Source: Rhodopirellula europaea 6C
Lineage (GTDB): Bacteria; Planctomycetota; Planctomycetia; Pirellulales; Pirellulaceae
Assembly (NCBI RefSeq): GCF_000338295.1
Contig: NZ_ANMO01000272.1
Coordinates: 33,746-97,745, forward strand
Direction: 5' to 3'
Length of the DNA: 64,000 bases
This document shows, piece after piece, positions 37,401 to 45,575 of the stretch. The position numbers and the translations under genes are program-made. The first letter of the stretch is position 1; every line of letters begins with the position of its first letter. The notes beneath the pieces are model-generated. The model did no database searches, had not been told where the DNA came from, and saw only the letters and a program-made list of their open reading frames with translations.

Positions 37401-39042
37401 TGGAGCGGCCGCATATTTTCTGCTGCCTGCGCTCGATCCCAAGCGACGAAGTTCAGAGGCAACGGGGCGGATCGGTGTACTCAAGCGGAAGTTCGCAGAC
37501 TATCCAAAGGATCACTTTCTCCGATCCGGACCAAGGGGCGGCATGGTCCGTTCACCTTTGGGAAACGCAGCGACTCGCAGAATTAGCGACAAGCAATGGT
37601 TGCGGTTGATAGGAAACAAAAGGATTCCACAACGCGATAGCGTCTCTGCTAAATACGGCAAAAACAGAATCACGGAAGCATCGGTTGAGATGTTTGCGCA
37701 AGATTTCGGAATCGCCGCGAAACGCGAGCCAGAGCGATTCGGGAAGTTGGCATTGCGATTTCCAGCTGATTCTCCGCCCGATTACCTTGCTGCGGTCTTT
37801 TCAGCATTACAGGAGAAAAAGCCGCCGAATGAAGTACCTGAAGCAGACAGAGATGCTTGGCAGCCAGCCTCCCGAGAATCGATCGATCGCGTATTGGATT
37901 CAGTTGGACTATGCGATGATAGCTATTTGATGCGTCAGTTTTGCTGGCTGATACTGAAACGCACGGATCTTGAGCCATCCGAGCGTATCATTTCCCGCTT
38001 GGTTGAGTTAACGAGATTCTCTGATCCGCACTACGATACGCCTGACCAAGTGAATCCGAGCGGGGAGTCTAAACGCGAACGCGTTCATCACTTCGAGACC
38101 GTGGCAATCAATCATGTTCGAGCACTCGCAGTTTCGGCAATTGGATCGATTCTCTACGAACACGAAAACCTTTTCACGAGATTTGAATCAGCCTTAGAGC
38201 CTCTCCTCCGCGATCCACATCCTGCAGTTCGCATGGCCTTGATCGGTGCTTGCCTGCCTATTTGGAATTTCAACCATGCACTTGCCGTAGACTGGTTCAT
38301 CGAAGCATCGACAAGAGATTTGTGGCCAGCATCTGGAAGGAGTGCCCAGCGGTTGATGAACTGTGCTTTCCCAGAGTTCACTGAGCAGCTAACGCCGTTG
38401 ATTCAAGAGATGGTTTCATCGGAAGAAGCATGCATTGCAGAGGAGGGAGCCCAGGAATCGACCGCACGTTGGCTATTCTTTGATGTTTTCTTCAAGCTCG
38501 TTGAGACCTGTCGCAAAGGAACTGATTCGCAACGACTAGGAGTCGCGAGAATCGTTGCCAATTTTGCGAAAGACGAAAAGTACTCAGAAAAGTGCCTTCC
38601 GATTCTCACGGAGATGTGCAACGATCCGAACGAAAAAATTCGCGAAGTCACGGCAAGAGCCTTTCATGACGAGCGGCTATTGGAAATCCCAAATGTTTCG
38701 GCCTTCATGTTGCATTTCATTGAATCTAAGGCGTTCGATGACGATCCCGACAGTCTATGTGATGCTTTCCACGACTTCGGCGGATCCCTGACTCAATTTA
38801 CGGAAGTTGTTTTCGCAACGGTTAAACAAGCGATCAAAATCCAAAGCAGTCCGACGGAAAAGCCCAATCGACGAATAGGCCTGCTGGATCGCCATTTAAC
38901 CGGAGTAATATTGCGTCTCTACGAACAATCAGGATCGCCGAAAGACACTCATATCCGTGACGCATGCTTGGACGCAATCGACGACATGCTTAAAAATCGG
39001 ATCGCACCAGCGCGTTCGTTGCTTGAAGAACTCTCCAAGTAG
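34405..39042 (+). CDS. large STAND/NACHT-like ATPase with N-terminal nuclease-like domain
   Basis: 1545 residues. Residues 1-110 resemble a PD-(D/E)xK nuclease of the Cap4/Mrr kind: LGNRYEGRWVARQLLLLL, then E39, D49 and Q63-C-K65 as the likely catalytic set. Residues about 266-470 form a P-loop NTPase: Walker A GSAGRGKS (291-298), Walker B CILILDQLDAL (355-365) and a sensor-like VVFSCRTF (399-406). Near 557-570 FCHQSHLDFLIA matches the end of the STAND winged-helix region. Residues about 600-1545 are helical with HEAT-like units such as LLRDPHPAVRMALIGACLPI. The plan (effector, ATPase switch, sensor solenoid) is that of antiviral STAND proteins. G+C is lower than in flanking genes. Confidence 0.85.
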   Translation: MAFEPGGYADKLGNRYEGRWVARQLLLLLSEQLTSITLESVGDDEAGVDLWVTRLDGTREAQQCKAENGTKFNWSLRDLASRGVLSHLKSQLQRDPAHRFAFVSSTPANQLRDLSRSASDSTGEEESFYKDQIVAGSKDRQDAFAVFCECLKLQESDPCDRKIAFDLLTRSDFHLFADDREQREELKWMAKQSVIGDSAAVIAILANFAEENLRKTIIASDVRQHLKRSDFEPRVLLVDERITPRLDELSKEFKASIGPHLAGGEVIPRQEVDKLKAAVAKQDVDAIVLHGSAGRGKSGVLYQLCQSLDESETPYLAVRLDRKTPVDNPIAFGQKLGLRDSPVNSLCAVAGGRHCILILDQLDALRWTSAHANEGLDVCKALLREVQTMRLMGRQISVVFSCRTFDLEHDPQIKTWLKPSQVFKLQKVEVKDLPEKSIQEFVSGFNVDYGRMTSRRRDLLRSVHNLSMWAEVMESENSSPEFDSGSDLLRAFWKNRRRELEKAGFAPSETQRILHSIVAHMEKAASLTAPARIVEQHEGLATELQTLNVIHIERRSISFCHQSHLDFLIASQASESIETDEQSITDWLGSRSQQSLFRREQLRQLLYLLADEDPAQLSKSLELLISSNEVRFHIKQLAIETAGQLCPTHELKEFVFSLLNRNEWRDHVYRDVFHSSDDWIEALHEEGRLVKMLLAEESSDYGTAEWLINSVANRIPLVVDSALDAITNAGLTERMSNFLLFSDAESESDRVFEHRLATIPRAVEPPYIHWETISQVRPDRVIDLLAAFLVDCSRNKEKIRTGRRLTVDHGNEIKAICAAARRVPWLATRKLTPILVAFARRKIKEQRAWKNRQEGDSVEYPRTKIPAILLRTLSAAYVALAREHPSRFIDLSNRIEGLKSRSVQALLLRSWTALPPDAYADQALEWLLTNRNRLRCGSERRKPRWNEAAELIRRMSPHCSEDIFQQLEKTLQRYRDPDEKMRAGWWLKNAREGYYRNGFGAAAYFLLPALDPKRRSSEATGRIGVLKRKFADYPKDHFLRSGPRGGMVRSPLGNAATRRISDKQWLRLIGNKRIPQRDSVSAKYGKNRITEASVEMFAQDFGIAAKREPERFGKLALRFPADSPPDYLAAVFSALQEKKPPNEVPEADRDAWQPASRESIDRVLDSVGLCDDSYLMRQFCWLILKRTDLEPSERIISRLVELTRFSDPHYDTPDQVNPSGESKRERVHHFETVAINHVRALAVSAIGSILYEHENLFTRFESALEPLLRDPHPAVRMALIGACLPIWNFNHALAVDWFIEASTRDLWPASGRSAQRLMNCAFPEFTEQLTPLIQEMVSSEEACIAEEGAQESTARWLFFDVFFKLVETCRKGTDSQRLGVARIVANFAKDEKYSEKCLPILTEMCNDPNEKIREVTARAFHDERLLEIPNVSAFMLHFIESKAFDDDPDSLCDAFHDFGGSLTQFTEVVFATVKQAIKIQSSPTEKPNRRIGLLDRHLTGVILRLYEQSGSPKDTHIRDACLDAIDDMLKNRIAPARSLLEELSK

Positions 39043-39108
39043 GGCAACTAATGCTGAACTCAAACGCAACTGGCCAAAACTACTGATCCGGTAACGCTGG
39101 CACTGCTG

Positions 39109-39423
39109 GTGGTCGTTGACAACCACCAGAGCGTTTTGTCGAACCGATTCTGCCAGATGCTCGGAGTCGAGGCGTCTGAGGTCGTCATTCGCAACTATTC
39201 TCAGCGATGGGGTAGCGCGACCCAAAACGGAAGACTAGCTTTCAACTGGCGAATTATTATGGCTCCACGCCCACTGATCGACTACGTCGCCGCCCATGAA
39301 GCATGTCATCTCATCCACAACGACCACTCCGCCGACTTCTGGCGTCTGCTGGAAAGAATCATGCCGGACTACGAATCCCGGCGACTGCAACTAGCGATTA
39401 ACGGCGCTAAGTTTCAACTGTAA
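39109..39423 (+). pseudogene. truncated YgjP/DUF45-type zinc metallopeptidase
   Basis: 104 residues from a GTG. The sequence matches the C-terminal half of the YgjP-like (DUF45, M48-related) family: SQRWGSATQNGRLAFNWRII, then the zinc motif HEACH in DYVAAHEACHLIHNDHSADF, then FWRLLERIMPDYESRRLQL. The normal N-terminal region of about 130 residues is missing; upstream the frame closes at 39057. The catalytic residues are intact, so it could still be a short functional protein, but a 5'-truncated remnant is more likely. Full-length relatives often sit beside type I restriction systems. It follows the STAND stop by 66 bases. Confidence 0.55.
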
Positions 39424-39873
39424 CAGGCGTTGAATCGCCGGACACTTCCAAACTGTAACATGCGCTTCGGCACTGTTTGGGTGAATTAACGCTGAGCAAA
39501 TGAAGACAGGCTCGCTCGCCGAATCACCCGGACACATCCAGGAACTCTCCATTCCTGGTGACCTCGGGGTTCTTGAGGCTCATACGGCTTAAGTGCAGTG
39601 CTCACAAGGTTGAACTCACCCTCCTGAACGCAGTTGGGGAGGGTCGGAATGCGAGCGTTCAGCGAAAATTCCGGGGAGGGCAGTGCGTGCCACTACCCAT
39701 ACCCGACCCTCACCCTCGCGTACGCCTGAACGGCGTCGCTCGATCTCTCCCCAAACTTTGTTTCGGAAGAGGTATGCCATGTGAAAATCTGCCAAAAAAA
39801 CGGTATCAGAAAACTGTACGACCCTTGGTGCACAGGGTTTTGATCACAGGCTGGAAGCCTATACCACTTTCGG
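39424..39873. other. intergenic region made largely of repeat-like DNA
   Basis: 450 bases without a convincing gene. It contains a G-rich element with an 8-base inverted repeat (CTGAACGC ... GCGTTCAG, within about 39612-39680) and the interspersed repeat at 39704-39816. An open frame across it (39558-40061) reads through the repeats and into the antisense of the oxidoreductase gene, so I do not call it. Confidence 0.6.
39704..39816 (+). repeat. interspersed repeat, copy A
   Basis: About 113 bases that recur in inverted orientation at 61225-61346. Shared blocks include CCCTCACCCTCGCGT, GCGCCTGAACGGC (with one change), CCAAACTT-GTTTCGG and CGGTATCAGAAAACTG. The middle differs by substitutions and small indels. 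There is no open reading frame or terminal repeat suggesting an insertion sequence. Confidence 0.7.
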
Positions 39874-41247
39874 TCAGACCAGTTTGGTTTTGCCGGGGAT
39901 CGCGTACGCGGGTTCCGGAAGGGACGCGTTCATGTCCAGGTTCTCTGGGAACAAACTCAGCGTCGATTCGTTCACCGCGAAGTCCCACGTCACCAGCTTG
40001 CCTGTGTAAGCGGCCATGCGTCCGAGCACTGCGGTCAGCGAACTGTCCGCGGTCTCTTTGAATTCGACGATTGGTTTTCCAGCACGAACGCTGTCGACCA
40101 ATTCCTTGTGTTCTTGTTTGTATGCCGCACCAATGTCGCCCTTCATCGACCACACTTCGTTGCCATCTTTGTCTCGGATCTCAGCACCGCGGTTGAGTCC
40201 GTAGATTGTGCAGATGCCTTTGCTGCCATAGATGACATTGGAGTTGTCACTCTGGGCGTTTGGAATTTGACGACACTTGAACGAAACGGTTCGGTTGCCA
40301 GGATAGAGGTAGTCGATGCTCATGCTATCCCACATCTCGCTGCCTTCGGGACGAGTGAACCGGCCGCCGCTGCCATAAGCGGATTCAGGCGGACCGCCCA
40401 TGATCCAGTTGATCGCATCGATGTTGTGAACCGCTTGCTCAGCGATCTGGTCACCCGACAACCAAATGAAATGCATCCAGTTGTAGATTTGGTACTCGGT
40501 ATCGCTCATGCCCTCTTTGCGAGTCTTGTTCCAAATCCCGTTGCTGCAATAGCGAGCCGTCGCGGAGATGATGTCGCCGATCGCACCATCGTGCAGTCGT
40601 TTGATCGCTTCGACGTAATTGGTCTGCCGACGATACTGGGTGCCAGTCACGATCGAGGTCTTGTTCGCGACGGCTTGCTCGTGTGCCTTCACACATACGC
40701 GGTAGCCAGCGGGATCAACGCAAGTCGGTTTTTCCGCAAAGACGTGTTTCCCCGCGTCGACCGCTTCGGCGACGTACTGCGGCCGAAAACCAGGAGGTGT
40801 CGCGAACAACACGACATCGATTTCGGGGTCATCGAGAATCCGCTTGTAAGCATCAATCCCACCGTACATTTTGCCGGGTTCGACGGAGACTTTGTCACCG
40901 TGTCGTTTGGAAAGCGACTCGCAGATTTTGCGAAGCTTGTCGCCTTCCAAGTCCGCGATCGCGGCCAGAGAAACGTTTTCGTTGATGGTGAGCGAATCAT
41001 TGATCGCTCCGGAACCACGACCACCGGCTCCAATCAATGCCAATCGAATGTGCGAGTTGGGTGAATGACTCACCGACTCAGCAGGCTCCGCCCCGCGAAT
41101 CGGACGTGCCGCCGAAGTAGCAGCGACTCCCGCGGTCAGAGCCGCGCCGGTGCTCATGAAACGACGGCGGTTGGTTGCCTCGCAGCCGGCGGCGATGTCG
41201 CCGTTGGCTGGCGACGTGGTGTTGTTTGGGCGAGTGGTTTTCGGCAT
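39874..41247 (-). CDS. Tat-exported Gfo/Idh/MocA-family oxidoreductase
   Basis: 457 residues. The N-terminus carries a twin-arginine-type signal (NRRRFMSTGAALTAGVAA), so the folded protein is probably exported. A Rossmann fold follows (IRLALIGAGGRGSGAINDSL) and then the family block VLFATPPGFRPQYVAEAVDAG ... HVFAEKPTCVDPAG with the conserved EKP lysine. The C-terminal alpha/beta domain includes EQAVHNIDAINWIMGGPPES. These enzymes oxidise or reduce sugars or inositols with NAD(P). Planctomycetes have many Tat-exported paralogues. The substrate is unknown. ATG start. Confidence 0.92.
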   Translation of the reverse strand: MPKTTRPNNTTSPANGDIAAGCEATNRRRFMSTGAALTAGVAATSAARPIRGAEPAESVSHSPNSHIRLALIGAGGRGSGAINDSLTINENVSLAAIADLEGDKLRKICESLSKRHGDKVSVEPGKMYGGIDAYKRILDDPEIDVVLFATPPGFRPQYVAEAVDAGKHVFAEKPTCVDPAGYRVCVKAHEQAVANKTSIVTGTQYRRQTNYVEAIKRLHDGAIGDIISATARYCSNGIWNKTRKEGMSDTEYQIYNWMHFIWLSGDQIAEQAVHNIDAINWIMGGPPESAYGSGGRFTRPEGSEMWDSMSIDYLYPGNRTVSFKCRQIPNAQSDNSNVIYGSKGICTIYGLNRGAEIRDKDGNEVWSMKGDIGAAYKQEHKELVDSVRAGKPIVEFKETADSSLTAVLGRMAAYTGKLVTWDFAVNESTLSLFPENLDMNASLPEPAYAIPGKTKLV

Positions 41248-41532
41248 GGTCGGCGGGCTCCTGAAGGAGAATGCACGGGAGGGAAGAACTCGAATGTCCT
41301 CCCCAGTTTAATGCAATCCCGCCGCCAATTCCGAAATCGTTCCGATACGGGCTGACATCCGCCGTTCGAAACTTGCACGGTACGCGATCAAGCCAAATCC
41401 GGCTTTCTGCAGCCGCACCAGCCCAACGCAAGCGAGAGGATCATCGACATCCACGACTTGCGTTGCGGGCCAATGAACCAACCGCTTGCTTACCTCAACT
41501 CTCAGAATCTAAGTCCGAAAGCTTGTTTCAGC

Positions 41533-42726
41533 TCAGGCTTCGTCGAGCAAATCGACAGCTGCGAAGGCCTGACCTTCCAACATTGCCAAGCTGGCTCCGC
41601 CACCGGTGCTGACGTGGCTGACATCGTCGGCGAATCCGAGTTGATCCACAGCAGCTGCGCTGTCACCACCGCCGATGATGCTAACGGCATCGCCATCGGC
41701 GATTGCTTGAGCGACGGCTTTGGTGCCTTCGTCCATCGGTGGTTTTTCAAACACGCCCATCGGTCCGTTCCAAACGATGGTCTTGGCCGACTTGATGACA
41801 TCAGCGTACTTCTTCGCGGTTTCAGGTCCGATGTCCAAACCTTCCATGTCGTCAGGAATCTCGCCCGCAGCGACAACCTTCTTGTTGCAACCAGCGATGT
41901 TGCCGAAGTCGTCGCCGCAGTGCGTGTCGACGGGAAGCTGCAGCTTGTCGCCGCCCTTTGCCATCAACTCCTTCGCCAAATCGACCTTGTCTTTTTCGAC
42001 CAACGAATTGCCGACTTTGCCGCCACTGGCCAATGAGAACGTGTAAGCCATCGCACCGCCGATCAAGACCGCGTCGCAGATGCCGAGCAAGTTGTTGATC
42101 ACGTTGATCTTGTCGCTCACCTTTGCTCCACCCAGGATCGCGACGAAGGGTCGTTCTGGTTTGCTGATTGCATCGGTGAGGTACTGAATTTCTTTGGCGA
42201 CCAAGTGCCCAACCACGCGTGGCTTGCCTGCCATCGCTTCGGGGACGGCGACCATCGATGCGTCTTTGCGGTGGCAAGTTCCGAATGCGTCGTTGCAGTA
42301 GGCGTCGGCCATCGCGGCCAACTTTCCGGCGAACTCAGCGTCGCCTTTCTTCTCACCTGGATTGAAACGCAGGTTTTCCAAAACCAAAACTTCGCCAGCG
42401 GCCAATGAGCTCGCCTTGGCCGATGCGTCGTCCCCAACTGTGTCGGTCGCGAAGTGAACGGTGCTGCCGAGCAACTCGCCCAAACGTTTCGCGGCTGGAG
42501 CCAGGGAATACTTCTCGTCACCTTCGCCACCAGTCGGTCGTCCCAGGTGGCTCATCAAGATCACTTTGCCACCGCGGTCGATGACGCTCTTGATGCTGGG
42601 CAACGCCATGCGAATGCGGCGGTCATCGGTGATGGCGAGCGATTCGTCCAACGGCACGTTGAAGTCGACTCGCATGAGAACGGTTTTGTCTTGAACGTCG
42701 ATTTGATCAATGGTTTTCTTGGCCAT
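41533..42726 (-). CDS. pgk: phosphoglycerate kinase
   Basis: Glycolytic enzyme that transfers phosphate between 1,3-bisphosphoglycerate and ADP. The 397-residue product begins [20 protein letters not shown], with the 3-PG-binding RVDFNVP, SHLGRP, ENLRF and [12 protein letters not shown] blocks. The nucleotide-binding GGAKVSDKI and the C-terminal hinge GGGDSAAAV ... [10 protein letters not shown] are also complete. The open frame continues upstream to 43002, but those residues are not Pgk-like. The ATG at 42726 has GGAG a little upstream. Confidence 0.96.
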   Translation of the reverse strand: MAKKTIDQIDVQDKTVLMRVDFNVPLDESLAITDDRRIRMALPSIKSVIDRGGKVILMSHLGRPTGGEGDEKYSLAPAAKRLGELLGSTVHFATDTVGDDASAKASSLAAGEVLVLENLRFNPGEKKGDAEFAGKLAAMADAYCNDAFGTCHRKDASMVAVPEAMAGKPRVVGHLVAKEIQYLTDAISKPERPFVAILGGAKVSDKINVINNLLGICDAVLIGGAMAYTFSLASGGKVGNSLVEKDKVDLAKELMAKGGDKLQLPVDTHCGDDFGNIAGCNKKVVAAGEIPDDMEGLDIGPETAKKYADVIKSAKTIVWNGPMGVFEKPPMDEGTKAVAQAIADGDAVSIIGGGDSAAAVDQLGFADDVSHVSTGGGASLAMLEGQAFAAVDLLDEA

Positions 42727-43230
42727 CTGCCGGGAAACTCCGAGGTTGTGTTGGATGAGGTCGATTTCAGCACCAAGTATCGGCCAGCGACCCAATTTCG
42801 CGAAGGGGACCGGCGGAACCCCGCTTTTTTCGCGGCAATGCGTGGTCCCCCCGGCGGGAACGTCGCTCCCAAGCGTCTTTTTCTCACGTCGCGCCACCGT
42901 CACAACCGAAACAAAGAGAGCGGTGACGATTCGCGTGCGGCTCGTCAACAGCACCGGTCCGCCGTGAGTTTTGGTGGAACTGACACACGTCGACCGGGTC
43001 AATTTGGATGGTCATTCGCCACGAGTGATCTTTTTCGCGACGAAAGATGCCTCGAGCCAAACGCTCAGGGCCAATTTCGATCGCAACCGATACCAGCGGG
43101 GGTGGTGCGAGTGAGAGCTCGCGCCGGGATTGCAATGCGCCATGGCCAAACGGTCACATCATCGCGAGACACCCTGGTTCGAGACTTCGCGGCCGCCAAT
43201 GCCGCCGATCGTTCTCTCGTCGGAGCCCGT
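42727..43230. other. intergenic region between pgk and the exported-protein gene
   Basis: 504 bases between divergent starts. Frames stay open on both strands here, but the translations (Arg/His rich, no signal or domain) do not look like proteins. An ATG at 43135 could give the plus-strand gene a longer N-terminus. Promoters for pgk and the exported protein are expected here but I could not fix them. Confidence 0.35.
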
Positions 43231-44142
43231 GTGACAACCGATTCGTTCCCGAAGAACAGTGTCGCCACGACATCGCTGCCGCGCCGATTGGCGCAGGTGC
43301 CATTGGTCAGTGCGTTGATGCTGGCGATGGTGTGCAGCGTGGCCTCGGCTCAATCGCCAACGGATTCGGCGCCACGTCGATTTTCGTTGCTGCCCGGTTC
43401 CGGATCGCCTCGCGTGGGATCGATGGCACACCGAGAAGAGATCCTCGCGGCGTTGCCGATGGATCGCCTGACCGACGAGGCCAAGCAACGCATTTTGGGC
43501 ATCGCGGAAAAGCCGACTTTGTTCCGGCGACTTCCATCGCAGATCGTTCCTTGCGACCGAGACATGTTCCTATTCTTGACTCGCAACCCCGACGTCTTGG
43601 TTGGGTTGTGGGATCTGATGGGGATCACCCAAGTTCAATCCACTCGCACGGGTCCTTATCAGCTCGACGCCAGCGACGGTGTGGGAACGCTGTGCCGAGT
43701 TGATCTTGTTTACGGCGACGCCAACAAACACATCTTTGTGGTGGATGGGTCTTACGACGGCAAAATGACGCCGACCGAAATTCGCGGCAAAGGTGTCTTT
43801 GTTCTGGAGTCAACTTACGCGGCGGGCGAAGACGGACGCACCCGAGTTTCAGGCACCCTTGACTGCTTCGTGCAACTCGACAGTCTGGGCATTGACCTGA
43901 TCGCTCGAACGATGAGTCCCATCATCGGGCGTTCCGCGGACAGCAACTTTGAACAGACCGCACAGTTCATTGCTCAGGTTAGTGAAGCGAGCGAACGAAA
44001 CCCGTCTGCCATGCTGGACATCGCGGCTCGTTTGCCGCAAGTCAACCAAGCGACTCGGGACGAGTTTTCAAAAACGATCCTGGCCGTCGCGCGACGCGGG
44101 CAACAAGTCGCCGCACGCGCTCGCGAAAATTCGGCTCAGTGA
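43231..44142 (+). CDS. exported protein of unknown function
   Basis: 303 residues from a GTG with CGGAG just upstream. A signal peptide is clear: basic PRRLAQ, a hydrophobic core VPLVSALMLAMVCSVASA and a likely AxA cut before QSP. The mature part has no recognised domain. It is alpha/beta-looking in the middle (VGLWDLMGITQVQSTRTGPY, DANKHIFVVDGSYDG) and helical at the C-terminus. There are no membrane segments after the signal, so it is probably periplasmic. An ATG at 43135 is an alternative start. Confidence 0.75.
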   Translation: MTTDSFPKNSVATTSLPRRLAQVPLVSALMLAMVCSVASAQSPTDSAPRRFSLLPGSGSPRVGSMAHREEILAALPMDRLTDEAKQRILGIAEKPTLFRRLPSQIVPCDRDMFLFLTRNPDVLVGLWDLMGITQVQSTRTGPYQLDASDGVGTLCRVDLVYGDANKHIFVVDGSYDGKMTPTEIRGKGVFVLESTYAAGEDGRTRVSGTLDCFVQLDSLGIDLIARTMSPIIGRSADSNFEQTAQFIAQVSEASERNPSAMLDIAARLPQVNQATRDEFSKTILAVARRGQQVAARARENSAQ

Positions 44143-44178
44143 TTCGAGCTAGAACACTGATTCACGGCGAACACTGAT

Positions 44179-45447
44179 TCAGTTCAGCGGTGCTTCCCAC
44201 AATCCCAACGCGGGATTTTGCACGAAGTAGAACTCCGATCCGTCGACATCGGTGTGGAAGCCATCCTCTAGCGAATGAACGTCGTAGCGTTTCATCAACG
44301 CATCCAGGTCACCCGGCGTGAATCCGACCGAAGCGATCTCTTCATCGGTTAGTTTCCCAGCTGCGTAAACGACCTCGAATCGGTTCTCTGGAGAACCATG
44401 GACCAGGTGAGCAGCGGCCGAAGGATCGCCCGCCAGATCTTCGTTTTCGGCCACCAACTGCATCACTTCGGCTTTGGTTCGATAGCCATACTTTCGAATC
44501 AGTTGGTCGATACGTGGGTCTTCACCAAACTCTTCCACAGCAGGACCGATGACGGTCAATCGACCGCCGGTCGCGATCGCCTTTCGAGTGCGGTAGATCG
44601 CTTTGTTGCCTAGCCACGTGCTTTTGAACTCATCGGGGTCCAGGTAAGCGACCACGTGCTGGGGAGCCTTTGGCAAGTGCGTGATGTTGACCTTGCGAGC
44701 AAGTTCAGCGGCGTGAAAGAACGTTTCGTGATCGTCGCCGATGAAAAGACCTCGCGTGTGCTTCGTTCCGTCCTTCATCTGCTGGATCACGGTCAACGCG
44801 TAGAGCAAAGGCATGTTGTCGCAGAAGTGATCCGAGGCGTAATTCAGGATCTTTCGCAGCGGCGTGTCAGCGATGCCGAGCGTCTCATCGATTCCAACCA
44901 TCGCGCTGAGGTAGTGACTCTCGTTGATCCCTGACACGCCGCCGGTGCCGACGAACACGTTCTTGTTGTAGTTCGCCATCCCGATCACTTCGTGAGGCAC
45001 CACTTGGCCCAACGAGAAAATCAAATCGTGACCGCCATCTCGCAGCATCTTGTTGACCTGTGCGGGCCAGCTTTTGGTGTAGATGCCACCGGTGACTTCG
45101 CTGACGAAATCCGCCGGAACCTGCCCCAATTCCACAACGTCCTCTCGCCAACGGTGCGGACGAAACAAATCGTGGGGCACACCAGGAAACATGTGGTCGA
45201 GCTGAGCAGGTTTCATTGGCGTGTGCGTGCCGAGCGCCGGCATGATGTCCTTGACTCGATCGCCCAACAATTCGTGGCACAGCACCGTCAGTTCGCCTGC
45301 CCGGCTGAACAATCGCGTCGCGTCCGGAGGCAACAACAACACGCGTTCGGGCCGTTTGATCGCGTCAAATGTCTGCTTCAGAGCGTCGCGCAGGTCGTCT
45401 GTCGTCAGCGATGTGGTTTCCGATCCAACAGAAAAATAAAGAGTCAT
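44179..45447 (-). CDS. LarA-like nickel-pincer racemase (DUF2088)
   Basis: 422 residues from the ATG at 45447. The N-terminal domain has the LarA features: VLLLPPDATR, then ALGTHTPMKPAQLDHMFPG with a paired-histidine region, and later GQVVPHEVIGMANYNKNVFVG. LarA proteins use a nickel-pincer nucleotide to racemise lactate or related 2-hydroxy acids. The cofactor genes larB, larC and larE are not in the window. The substrate is unknown, since many homologues are not lactate-specific. Confidence 0.82.
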   Translation of the reverse strand: MTLYFSVGSETTSLTTDDLRDALKQTFDAIKRPERVLLLPPDATRLFSRAGELTVLCHELLGDRVKDIMPALGTHTPMKPAQLDHMFPGVPHDLFRPHRWREDVVELGQVPADFVSEVTGGIYTKSWPAQVNKMLRDGGHDLIFSLGQVVPHEVIGMANYNKNVFVGTGGVSGINESHYLSAMVGIDETLGIADTPLRKILNYASDHFCDNMPLLYALTVIQQMKDGTKHTRGLFIGDDHETFFHAAELARKVNITHLPKAPQHVVAYLDPDEFKSTWLGNKAIYRTRKAIATGGRLTVIGPAVEEFGEDPRIDQLIRKYGYRTKAEVMQLVAENEDLAGDPSAAAHLVHGSPENRFEVVYAAGKLTDEEIASVGFTPGDLDALMKRYDVHSLEDGFHTDVDGSEFYFVQNPALGLWEAPLN

Positions 45448-45575
45448 TCGGCTCGCTCCAGCGACAATTTTGAAGGGTACAGCACACACTCTCCCCCATT
45501 AACCCTAAGATTAGGGGTGGTTCTTCACCAGAACCAAGCCTGTCCTGCTTGCTCAACATGAAAGAGGTAGATGCG

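Noticed and set aside
39558..40061. A 167-residue plus-strand open frame
   Set aside because: It reads through the interspersed repeat and then antisense through the oxidoreductase gene; the product is Pro/Arg/Cys rich with no domain.
42454..43230. 5' extension of the exported-protein frame over pgk
   Set aside because: Antisense to pgk, and the clear signal peptide begins after 43231. The frame is open only by chance.
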